From Apium graveolens (lineage: Eukaryota; Streptophyta; Magnoliopsida; Apiales; Apiaceae), in assembly GCF_009905375.1 (NCBI RefSeq), contig NC_133653.1:92801671-92865670 (forward strand): a DNA stretch of 64,000 nt, in the 5' to 3' direction. Below are positions 1-10,675 of this stretch, in pieces. The position numbers and the translations under genes are program-made. Within the stretch, counting starts at the first letter, position 1. Each line of letters opens with the position of its first letter. Below the pieces are notes generated by a model. The model was not told the origin of the DNA. It saw nothing but the letters and a program-made list of their open reading frames with translations, and searched no databases.

Positions 1-276
1 TGGAACACCTTAAACTTCTTGTGAGCATCATAGGCAAGAAAGATTCTAATTGCCTCAAGCCTTGCAACTAGAGTAAATGTCTCATCATAATCAATGGCTT
101 CTTGTTGTGAGTAACCCTTTGCAATCAGTCTTGCTTTATTCCTTGTAATAATGCCCTCACTGTCAGTTTTATCCCTGAACACCCACTTTGTACCAACTAC
201 AATCTGTTCTTTGGTCTTGGCACAAGAGTCCAGACTTTGTTCCTTTCAAATTCATTGAGTTCCTCTTGAATTGCTA
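1..276 (-). pseudogene. Copia element B, reverse transcriptase fragment (left half)
   Basis: Read on the minus strand, this stretch encodes the N-terminal part of a Ty1/Copia reverse transcriptase: a TKWVFR-type motif, NKARL, a KGYSQQE-like segment and [10 protein letters not shown] are visible. It continues left beyond the window. On the right it stops abruptly at 276, where element A is inserted; the linked B sequence resumes at 13675 in the same orientation. At least one reading-frame disturbance is visible near 220-230 compared with elements A and D. It is a dead fragment of an older SIRE-like Copia element. Sure about Copia RT, less about the exact family. Confidence 0.85.
272..276. repeat. 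Target-site duplication of element A, left copy
   Basis: TGCTA lies directly before the left LTR terminus and is repeated at 13675-13679 directly after the right LTR. A 5-bp duplication is the length expected for Copia integrase, and it proves that A inserted into element B. Confidence 0.95.
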
Positions 277-882
277 TGTTAGGTCACACACACTGTAGAG
301 GGGGGTGAATACAGTGTATAGCACAATCAAATCGAACTTTAATAACTCAAGTAACAGAAAACAAACTTTATTCAAAACAATAAACTCTGTTACAGTATGG
401 AACTGTCCTCTCTCAGTGATGAACAAATATCACGAGAGCTGCTAGGATTACAATGAATAATCTTCTCGATAATGATAACACTTATAGTGTAAACCCTATG
501 TCTGTGTTTATATACTACACAGTTACAAGATAATCGCTAATTGATATGGAATATAATTCTGCTTCCTAAAATATATCAATCAGATATCTTTTCTTCCAAG
601 TATTCTATTCTTCATAGAATTCCTTCTTCATGCATATCTCTTCTTATGTTTGTCTCGATCTTCTCTCCCTGTAAATCAGCTGCCTTCCTTATCTGAACGT
701 TTCCTTTAAGTCCTGATATTATCTTCTGATAGATATCTCCTGAACCTTAAGTACTGATGACTTAAGTTCTGACTTCAGTATAAGTACTGATTTCAGTTAA
801 GTACTGATTTATCCTGTTTAAGTAAGATCTAAAAACTAAACATAAATCACATTAGTCATGACATTATCAAATATATCTAACA
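277..882 (-). repeat. Element A 3' LTR
   Basis: 606 bp, starting TGTTAGGTCACAC and ending TATCTAACA on the plus strand (TG...CA ends). Matches 13069-13674 with about 13 substitutions and no indels that I can see, and also matches the LTR of element D at 37538-38146 in inverse orientation. Confidence 0.95.
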
Positions 883-898
883 ATCTCCCCCAACTTGT
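883..898 (-). other. Element A polypurine tract
   Basis: On the minus strand ACAAGTTGGGGGAGAT abuts the 3' LTR. This is the expected plus-strand primer site for reverse transcription. Confidence 0.85.
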
Positions 899-1084
899 AA
901 ATTAGCATAATATACAAGTTAACAGATATTTGATGATGTCAAAAACATTAAGTACAAATGCATGAGAATTTGACTAGATAACTACAACTTACAGTCCTTA
1001 AAGCTTTACCAACTTTAACTTCTGATAACAACTTCAGTCTGTATTCATATCAGAATTTGAGCAGTTGTAGATCTTGACTTGGCT

Positions 1085-4000
1085 TCATCTTCTGATCTCT
1101 CTAATGTCAGGAGTTGTTCTGAGATAGTTCTTTAACAAACATCTCTCAGCATATCTGAGTTCATCAATCATCCTCTTTTTAGCATCTTTTAAGTTCTGCA
1201 GAATCTTCACCAGTTTGAAAGATTGCAGCCCTGAGATCATTAATTTTAGCTTTCTTTATGTCCTGATCCAGTCTGATCAAATACGCCTTGTCAGACTCAA
1301 GATTTAATTCCACAGCCTTGTAACCCAGAAAGGTAGTTATAATCTTAGCAGAGTTAGGCTTTATCTCAACAATATCACCCTTGTGATCTCTGTACTTTGG
1401 AAGATATGTGCTGTCAGATTTAACAGAATAAAGCCTTTTCTGTCTCTGAATTTGACTCTTCAAATAGTTTGCAGCACTTTCTGTTATTTTGTCATTCACT
1501 TGAAGTAAGAATAATACATGTTCCAATTCTTCAAAATACTTCAGTGGAATGGCATTTTCCCTTATATGATAAACCCTCTGTCATGAAGTACAACAAAATG
1601 TGTTCTTTCAAGTAGGTATGGTAAACCATATGTACAGATTCTAGTTGATTCAATCTTTCAGGAGTTGCTCCAATACCTGGTTCACTTAAGGAAGTTGGAT
1701 CATTGGTTGTGTTATGTATTCTTCTTTCATCAGCACATCCCAGTTTTATCTCTTGCTTCCTTTCCAGTAACCACTCTTGCTTCAAAACCACTTACAGCAG
1801 TCTTCAAAGGTTGAGTCTGTTTGGCTTTGGTGAATCCTGGTAGGAGTATCTTTGAAGGTTTAACATGAGCAATGTCAGAGGTTTCCTTTGATTTATCTTC
1901 TGATATCAAGTTAACTTGAGCTATGTCAGAGGTTACTTACTTCTTTGAGATATCAGAACTAACTCTATCTTTACTCTGAACAACTTGAGTCATGTCAGAG
2001 GTTGTCTTAGAAATTTTTCTTGAAGTCAGATTAAGATCAGCATCTTCAACAGTAATTTCTTCATCCACAGGAGGCACATAAACCTTGATAGGTTCACCAA
2101 TTTTCTCTTTGCCCTTAGACCTTGGATCTATATGCAATTGTGATTTAGCCTTGGTTGCTTCAGGATTTGTTCTTTCCTTTATCAGAATGCCTTTGACTTT
2201 TGGAAGTTTCTTTTTACCAACAGAAACTTCAAATTTAGATTTGACTTTTTCTGACTTAAGTCTAGCTTCTTCTTCCATCAGGCTTTCCAAGTCCATTCCT
2301 GGATTCTCCTATAGAAATAACTTTCTTGATAATTCTTCATCAAGATCCAAAAGTTCATCAGAACTTATCCTTTTAATAGTAGCAGAAGTAATTCTTTTTC
2401 CAGCATCAGAACTTGTCCTGTGACTTGTAATTTTAGCTCTTCTTGATGAGAAACTTCTACCCTGACCATGACCTCCACCCATTCCAGAGTTTCCCTGGTC
2501 ATCTTTTTCATCATCCTTCCCCTTCAGTGTCTGATGAGTTTTGCATTTGGACTTAATTACTTTCTCCCCCTTTTTGGCATCAGCAGGTAAGAGAAGAGAG
2601 ACAGGTAATTCCACTGAGGCTTGGATTTCATAGAGTTGAGATTGCTGAGAAGCTTGATTTTTCAAAATATCATCAATCTGAGACTGTTGCTTCTCTTAGG
2701 TCTTCTCAATGTAAGCAACTCTGTCAAAGGTAGGTTGAAAGAAACTTTTCTTTTCCAGTTTCTTAACTGTTTCTTGCTTGAGCAATTCTTCCTGAATTTT
2801 ATGTAACTCTGCATGAGTTTTTGATGAAGACCTTGAAGATGTCTAGTACTCAATGCAGTGACTCAAAGCTGTGTCTTGAAGTCATCATTAATTAACATCT
2901 GATCAGCTTTGTCCAAGTGCTCAGCAAAAATCTTTTCAGATGGAACAAAGGTAACTGAGTTCCATTCCTTAGTCCACTCCTGTCCTCTAGGAGTTTCACT
3001 CCAAGGTACTGGTGCTTCTCCTCGTACAAACTTCTTGACTAGTTCAGATTTAGAAACAGTTTGTGGAGGTGCATGTCCTGAAGGACCAGCTTCATCAGCA
3101 TTTGCATTTGGAGCAGCATCACCAGTATCATCAGCATTTGCAGCATCAGAACTTACAGAATCAGCATCTGCTGATAAAATAACAGTATGAGAAGCAATCG
3201 AGGCTTCAGCATCATCCTCTAAGTGCTGATATGTTTCCAAGTTCTGATCAATAGCCATATCCTGATGCTCACCTATATTCCGATCATCAACATCTAGATG
3301 CAGAGAAGGTGTAGTAGACAATTCTGGAGTTTGAGTAGCATTAGTAACAGGTGTTGTTGATGGATTAATTGATGTTGGAGCTTCTAAGTAGAGAACCTCA
3401 GGCACAACCAGGTTTTGAATATCAATTTCAGCACTTGTGTCTGGGTCTACAGGAGATACAGTTTCATGTACAGGAGACACAGATGGTGTGTTTGCCTTGT
3501 CTGTAGCAGCTTCCTTAGTTTGGGATAATGGAGAAGGAGATGCAGTAGCTTCAGCAAATTCTGGTTCTTTTGAGATCAGAGATTCCTGATCTCCTTCCTT
3601 AGTTGCTGCTTCCTCATCATCTGAAACTAGCCTTTTAGCTCTCTGTTTCTTGTATCTCTTTGAAGGTGGGGATTCCTTGGGAGGTTCAGCAGAAGTCATT
3701 CTTCTAAGCCTTTTGAGAAGCTTAGATCCCCCAATTCCAGAATCCTTCTGAGAAGGAACCTTCTCAGCTTCTGTAACAACAGGTTCTGATGCAGAAACCT
3801 ATTCCTCACTATCAGACTCATCTCTCAGAACAATCCTCCTTCTCTTCTGTGATGTCTGAGGAACAGTCTTTGTCCTCTTGGGCTTGGAAGATAAAGGCTT
3901 CACAGTAGGTGCTGAGGATGAAGGGTGAGCTGTCTGTTAAGGTGTGATATATGTTTTAAGATATGTTCTGAGGGAGGGTTGAGGTATAGATGTATCTATG

Positions 4001-4878
4001 GTTTGTTCTGATGGTCGGTGTGATGTTTGAGATGTGGTGGTAGATTTAACATCAGGATAAACAGATCTATAGGTTTGAGGATCAGCATTTACCAGGATCT
4101 GTTTTACAGACTGAGGAACCTCTAAAGGTCTAACCACCATTTTCTTAAGGTCAGCATTTACGAAGTCATTAAAGGCTCATTTAGCAATTTTAAAAGGTGG
4201 ATATAAGTCAGTGGTAGGTTGGGGTTCATCAGCACAACAGAAATTATATATAAGCTGACAAAATCTAGCAAAGTAGACAATATTCCTATCCTCTGTCATC
4301 CTATCCCCAATAAAACCTATCACAGTACTTGCAAAATCAAAATTAGTTTGGTTAATAATAGCATACCCGATGTGCTGACTCATTATAGGAATGGCATCAA
4401 AGTTGGAACACTTATTCCAGAAGGCTTTAGTGATGCAGTCGAAGAAAAAGCTCCATTCCTTTCTGATATGTGCTCGTTTCAACTGTCCAAGCTTAGCCAA
4501 ACTCCTCTCATACCCCAAACTGGCCATGAGCTGCTGTAGTGCTGGTTCATCCGGTGTTGAGAAAATGCAGCCTTCTGGTAAATGTAAAGCCTTGCGAACT
4601 GTACCGGGAGTTACCACATGTTCAGAATCATCCACTTCAAAAACAATGCTGGGAGAACCATTAGCACCACCATTATCAAAATGTCCAGTCCGCCAAAATG
4701 TCAGAATTTGTTGGCTTGAAAAGACGGAAGGTTGGGTCAATGCATACCCAATTTCACTGTGTACAAGAAGATCTTGCACAAAATGTAACTCAGACGGAGC
4801 TTCATCATGATTTAGAATTGCAGCATAGTTGTTGGGAACAAACTTGGCTCCATCGATGATCAAATCCGTAGGTGCCAT
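1085..4878 (-). pseudogene. Element A ORF3 (env-position ORF of SIRE-like Copia), broken
   Basis: Third ORF, in the position called env-like in SIRE elements. It starts at 4878 with MAPTDLIIDGAKF and aligns along its length with D's 46337-50081, down to a matching end at 1085. The first 230 residues form a conserved globular-looking domain (FWRTGHFDN, KALHLPEGC, MASLGYERS). Next come a Pro/Ser/Thr-rich stretch, basic clusters (SKRYKKQRAKR), an Ala/Asp/Ser-rich acidic stretch, a Gln/Lys-rich likely coiled coil and a charged C-terminal domain. I see no signal peptide and no convincing membrane segment, so an envelope role is not supported. Breaks include stops near 4175 and 3935, a one-base loss near 2820, and further stops and indels near 2300 and 1800. 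Function unknown. Confidence 0.75.
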
Positions 4879-5032
4879 GAGAAAAATTAAAAATTAAGAT
4901 TGCCTGTAAGGTGTTTGTTAAAATATCTGTATGAAAAACCAACGTCAGGAGATGAGAGAGAGTAAAAGCAATGAAAGAGAGATAAACTGTAAAAGTAAAT
5001 AAAAGATTGTATACTCTTCTCTCTCTCTCTCT

Positions 5033-5040
5033 TACTTATA
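5033..5040 (-). promoter_or_regulatory. TATA-like box upstream of element A ORF3
   Basis: TATAAGTA on the minus strand, 155 bp before the ORF3 start at 4878, followed by a GA/CT-rich leader. The same word and leader are kept in D at 46179-46186. Suggests ORF3 has its own transcript; not proven. Confidence 0.45.
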
Positions 5041-5610
5041 CTTGGTTAAAAAAAATTACTGTTGGACAACTGTCAGACATGCAGCAATAATGAATAGTTA
5101 ATGGGCACGGGAAAACAGTAATCATTACTTATCACATGCAGTTTTCCAAGGAAAAACTGTTCCACTTTCCCAGTAATCCCATTAATTGAGGTAAGTCAGT
5201 TTTAATTCAAAATTTAAACTGTTCCCACTTATTAAATTATTGGTACTGCAAAATCAATATTCTGGAAAAAAAATCAAGTGTGAGAATGACCAAAAAAAAT
5301 AAATCAAGTAAACAAGTACTGGTATTTTAAAATCAGAACTTAATTTAAATCAAAAATTAAAAATGGTCATCAGATTATGGATATATCAGGATTTAACAGT
5401 GTAGTAAAATTGCAAACATCTCAGAACCAAAATCTTGCAAAAATAAGAAATTCCATTAATATATTAAGAGAATACATCCATGAAATTGAAATTACATCAG
5501 AGCATTACAAGATTGTCCTAAGCTTCTAAACCTAACATCAACAGCTTTTGTCCTTGTCTAAGAAGCCGGACAAAGCTGACGATGAAGAAAAATAGGAAGA
5601 AGAAAATAAA

Positions 5611-5880
5611 TTATTTCTTCTTCCGACTCTCTACAAAAAGAATAGTGAGTCGTATGATTCGCTCTTGTTGGCGGAGAGCTTCCAACCTTTCTTCTTCCAG
5701 TCACTCCAGATGGCGATGGTAGTCCATGTAAAAGAACAGGAGGTGTGTGAGAACCTCCTGGGGAACCGAGTCCCAAATCTCATCAGGAATGACAGTTACG
5801 TGCCATTCCTGCTGCCAGTCCTCACAGCTCAGCTCCATGTTGAAGGTCTCATAGTTCAAAAACATATTGTAGTTGACCAT
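5611..5880 (-). pseudogene. Element A small ORF (about 89 codons) between pol and ORF3
   Basis: An 89-codon frame starting at ATG 5880 (MVNYNMFLN...) and ending at TAA 5611 (...VESRKKK), interrupted by one TGA at 5701-5703 where D has CGA. The product would be acidic and aromatic-rich at the N terminus (EDWQQEWHV, PDEIWDSVPQEVL), with a Glu/Arg/Leu-rich probable helix (LEEERLEALRQQE) and a basic end. I recognise no family. D keeps the same frame apart from one inserted base, and a TATA box precedes it in both copies. Its position between RNase H and ORF3 and its own promoter suggest an accessory protein. Could instead be a leader-type upstream ORF of ORF3. Confidence 0.6.
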
Positions 5881-5957
5881 GTTTGTGTTGATATGAAGGA
5901 AAGGAGAGTTAGTGTGTGAGAAAAGAAATGATGTGTAGGCTGATTTGAGGTGTTGGT

Positions 5958-5965
5958 TTATATAG
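5958..5965 (-). promoter_or_regulatory. TATA box of the element A small ORF
   Basis: TATATAAA on the minus strand, 78 bp upstream of the ATG at 5880, with a pyrimidine/CA-rich leader following. Conserved in D (45256-45264). A textbook plant core-promoter spacing. Confidence 0.65.
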
Positions 5966-7312
5966 GCAAGAGAATGCCAGGAGACGCAAGGAAATTTAAT
6001 GCTGACAGGTAGAAATAATTCTACCTCGTCTCCCTAGACTGGGAAGAAGAAAAACAGTCATTGGAAAAGTAAAACAGGGTTTAATACGCACAACAAACAA
6101 GTAAAAAAAATTACTGTGCATGTACGTGTTCTACTAACCCTAATTAGATTGACTGTTAATATTCCATCCAAACATATTCTGATTGAAAATGAGACTGTTT
6201 TAGATTTTAGCCACAAATAAGTCAAGTAAAGGATCGGAATTTAATATAAGAACTTAGACTTATATCAGAACTTAACAGTCATCAGAACATGATTTCTTAA
6301 CTCGAAAAATGAATGCCTATCTTTGTGATTCTGCACACAAATTCTGATTTTGGTTATTCAGGACTTATTTATCAGAACTTCAATCAGAACTTGTCCTCAG
6401 AATTTATGCAATCTGACACATAGACTGCTCATCTAAAACAACATTGATCACCACAGTAATTTTCATCATTCATATGGAGTGTTAGTGTGTGCATTAAGCT
6501 AAATATCAGACAAAGAGTAAGGTCTGAGTCACTGCAGTACATCTAAGAAATAAGACATAACTAAAACTTTACTTAAAATCTGTCATTATTCTGAAGCCTA
6601 TTATTGAATGAGTTCATGCATGAGTCCACCTCAACTGTTTTGTGCTTATTTTATGCATCTTTTGAAATTCCATTTTACAGTGGCTTCTCAGTGTAAGTGA
6701 GTCACGACTGCTTATCAGAATTTATGCTATTAACAGAGTATTTCTCCAGTAATCATAGAGTGTGAAAAGTCACCAAGAAAAAAAAATTATTTGCTTTTCT
6801 GATGCATATTACTTAATACCAGCAATACACTTGGGTCGTCCATTCCACATTTTTACTCTAGACCTCAAAGGAGTACTTGATTTTTATTTCTTTTTCTTTT
6901 ACTTTTTCTTTTGATGAGTGAGGTGTATCAGCACTTAGTACATTCATCAGATTTACTGACATCAGATCTTAACAGATGAGAAGCATGATTCTAGTTTTTG
7001 ACTTAGTAATAAGATAGACAAAGTAAACTGAACTAAGCTTAATATCAGAATTTGCTTGTGTCAATAGATTTCCACATAAATAATTACTTCTAACATGGGA
7101 TTTCTAGTATATTGAAGACTACTAGGTCAGCATCAAGCACAGTTATCTTCATAGGATTGAATAGTCACATAAACAGTCATATCACTATCAGAGTTTAGAA
7201 ATACACATCAGACAACAATCAGTACTTAAGCAATTTTCAATTAAGCACAGAATACACAAAGAGAGTAATTTCTGTAAATACTGATCATAGAGTCTGATAC
7301 ATCAGAACAAAA
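5966..7312 (-). other. Element A non-coding spacer between RNase H and the small ORF
   Basis: About 1.35 kb with no credible ORF, matched by D 43906-45255. Rich in the word TCAGAACTT or TCTGAT and its complement. Probably carries the upstream promoter sequences for the small ORF and ORF3. Confidence 0.6.
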
Positions 7313-10300
7313 CTAAGCAGATTTAGAGAAAGAACCTGAAACCATTCCAAGTTCATTTACCAATCTTGTAAAAGTAGCTTCACACAGTGGTTTTGTGAAG
7401 ATATCTGCTAGTTGTTGATCTGTTGGAACAATATGCAATTCCACTGTACCTTCATCCACATGTTCCCTTATGAAGTGGTACCTAATGCTAATGTGCTTTG
7501 TCATTGAGTGTTGAACTGGATTACCTGTCATAGCAACAGCACTTTGATTATCACATTATATAGGGATTTTAAAATATGTTAACCCATAATCCAGTAACTG
7601 TTTCTTCATCCAAAGAATTTGTGCACAACAGCTTTCTGCGGCAATGTATACTGCTTCTGCAGTTGATGTGGAAATTGACTTTTGTTTCTTGCTAAACCAA
7701 GAAACCAATTTGCCTCCAAGAAATTGGCAACTTCCACTTGTACTTTTCCTTTCAATTTTGCAACCTACAAAATCTGCATCTGAGTAACCTATTAGTTTAA
7801 AATCTGATTCTCTGGAATATCACAATCCCAAATCAGCTGTTCCCTTAAGATACTTGAAAATTCTTTTCACAGCTGTTAAGTGAGGTTCTCTTGGATCTGC
7901 TTGAAATCTTGCACAAAGACAGGTAGCATACATGATATCAGGTCTACTAGCAGTTAGATAGAGTAGAGAGTCAATCATACCTCTGTAATCAGTAATATCT
8001 ACTGATTTACCAGTATCCTTATCCAATTTTGTTGCAGTGGCCATAGGAGTGGATGCACTTGAACAATCTTGCATTCCAAATTTCTTCAGCAAATTTCTGG
8101 TGTACTTGGTTTGACAAATAAAAGTGCCTTCTGCATTCTGCTTGACTTGAAGGCCCAGAAAATAGCTAAGTTCCCCCATCATACTCATTTGATATCTTGA
8201 CTACATCAGTGTGGCAAAATTCTTGCAAAGTTTATCATTTGTAGAACCAAAGATGATATCATCAACATATATCTGAACCAGAAGTAAGTCCTTTCCATGG
8301 TTGAGGTAGAACAGTGTTTTGTCTATTATTCCTCTGTTAAATCCACTTTCCAGAAGAAACTGAGCTAAAGTCTCATACCATGCTCTTGGAGCTTGCTTAA
8401 GGCCATAGAGTGCTTTATCAAGCCTGTAGACATGATTAGGATATTTGGGATTTACAAAGCCTAGAAGTTGTTCAACATATACTTCCTCCTCCAATTTTCC
8501 ATTGAGAAAAGCACTTTTCACATCCATTTGAAAGACAGTAAACTTTTTGTGAGCAGCATAAGCCAAAAATATCCTTATGGCTTCCAATCTAGCAACTGGT
8601 GCAAATGTTTCATCATAATCAATTCCCTCCTGTTGAGAATATCCTTTTGTAACCAACCTTGCCTTATTTCTTGTAATTATGCCATCACTATCAGTTTTGT
8701 TTCTGAATACCCACTTTGTACCAACAACAGATCTGTTCTTTGGTCTTGGCACTAGGGTCCAGACTTTGTTTCTTTCAAATTCATTTAACTCTTCCTGCAT
8801 TGCTTGCACTCAATCAGCATCTTAAAGTGCTTCTTCCACTTTCTTTGGTTCAGTCTGAGAAAGAAAAGAATTGTAAAGACATTCACTTGAAGTAGTTGTT
8901 CTAGTTCTGACACCTGCATCAGGATTTCCAATTATTAAGTCAGGTTTATTTGATTTAGTCCACTTCCTTGCAGATGGAAGGTTTTCTCTAGAACTAGATG
9001 CTCCCCCATGATCCATGCTATCTTCATCAACATTTTCTGATGCTCCACCTGAAACTATGCGCTCTGAGTTGGATCCTTCAGAATTTAAGTTTTCAGAATT
9101 ATCAGAACTTGGCTTATCAGAACTTGATGAATCAGAACTTGAAGAGCCAGATGTATGTTCTGATGCTTCTTGAGATGTGGTTGTATCTTGAGTATGCTCC
9201 CCCTGCATAGGTGCATCTTCCTTTGGCGTAGTCACCACAGTTTCAATAACATCAGAGTTTAATCCATCAGAGTTTGCAGTATCAGAATTTAGACTGTCAG
9301 GATTTTCAGTATCAGAATTTAAGTCTTCATTTTCAAATCTCAGTTGATCATGATCAATGAAATCTTCAAGTCCAGTAATCTTTTTATCATCAAAAGAGAC
9401 ATTGATAGATTCCATGACCACTCTTGTTCTCAAGTTATAGACTCTGAAGGCTTTTGTGGAAAGTGGATATCCAAGAAAGATTCCTTCATCAGCTTTTAGA
9501 TCAAATTTGGATAGCTGTTCAGGATGAGTCATAAGAATAAAACACTTGCATCCAAATACGTGAAAATACTTCAGATTTGGCTTCTTTTTCTTCACCATCT
9601 CATATGGTGTCTTTCCATGCTTGTTAATTAGTATTGCATTCTGAGTAAAACAAGCAGTCTACACAGCTTCAGCCCAGAAATAGGTTGAAAGCTTTGCTTC
9701 ATCAAGCATTGTACGTGCAGCTTCAATGAGAGTTCTATTCTTTCTTTCAACAACTCCATTTTGTTGTGGAGTTCCAGAAGCAGAAAATTCCTGCTTGATT
9801 CCATGGTTTTTGCAGAACTCTTCCATTATCAAATTCTTGAACTCAGTACCATTATCACTTCTTATTATCTTCACAGAATCTTTGACCAACTTATCCAGTT
9901 GCCTGATATGATCAATCAAGATAGATGTAGTTTCACTTTTTGTGTGCAAAAAATACACCCATGTGTATCTGGTGAACTCATCCACTATGACCATAGCATA
10001 TTTCTTCTTTGCAATAGACATGACATTTACTGGACCAAATAGATCAACATGCAGTAGGTGATAAGGCTCAAGAATTGATGATTCAGTCTTGCTCTTGAAT
10101 GAGGATTTCCTTTGTTTAGCCTTCTGACAAGAATTACAAAGGCCATCAGGAGCAAATACTGACTTTGGCAGTCCTCTCACAAGATCTTTCTTGACTAATT
10201 CATTTATATTGTTGAAATTTAAATGAGAGAGTTTCTTGTGCCAATTCCAGCTTTCTTCAATTGATACTCTACTCATCAGACAGATTGCAGAACCATTACT

Positions 10301-10672
10301 TGTTGAAAGCTTGGCTTCATAGATGTTACCACGCCTGTATCCTTTCAGAACAACTTTGCCTGTAGATTTACTTACAACTTCATAGTGTTCTTCAAAGAAA
10401 TCCACATGATAACCTCTGTCATATATTTGACTAACACTCAGCAGATTGTGTTTAAGTCCTGAGACCAAAGCTACTTCCTTAATGATGACATTCCCGAGAT
10501 TGATATTGCCATATCCCAATGTTTTTCCAATGTTGCCATCTCCATAAGAAACATTTGGGCCAGCCTTCTCCACAAAGTCTGATAGCAGGGCTTTATTTCC
10601 AGTTATATGTCCTGAACATCCACTGTCCAGAACTAGGATGTTTTTCCTGTTGCCCTGCAATCACAAAGACCA
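7313..10672 (-). pseudogene. pol: Element A pol (protease, integrase, RT, RNase H), with in-frame stops
   Basis: One continuous reading frame interrupted only by stops. Near 10630 is the aspartic protease motif LDSGCSGH. The GAG-pre-integrase zinc motif follows (HKKLSHLNFNN, CNSC), then the integrase core (DLFGPV, SDNGTEF, ERKNRT) and an integrase C-terminal region with a long Ser/Asp-rich linker (repeated NSD). RT runs about 8800-8100 ([32 protein letters not shown]), then RNase H to 7313. Premature stops at 9659, 8822, 8201, near 7820 and near 7532 are mostly CAG or CAA changed to TAG or TAA, or TGG to TGA. No frameshift is visible across the whole gene, so decay is recent. Makes the enzymes for copying and integrating the element. 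Confidence 0.92.
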
Positions 10673-10675
10673 CTA
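10655..10675 (-). promoter_or_regulatory. Gag/pol boundary of element A: two stops plus acceptor-like CAG
   Basis: Reading minus: TAG (10673-10675), three codons, TGA (10661-10663), TTG, CAG (10655-10657), then GGC opening the protease ORF, all in one frame. D has exactly the same arrangement. The pyrimidine-rich run into TTGCAG|GG looks like a plant 3' splice site; stop readthrough would need to pass two stops. Confidence 0.5.

Noticed and set aside
2085..2423. Plus-strand frames over A's gag and ORF3 (for example 2085-2423, 2909-3190, 12072-12323)
   Set aside because: Shadows of the minus-strand Ser/Asp/Lys-rich coding sequence.
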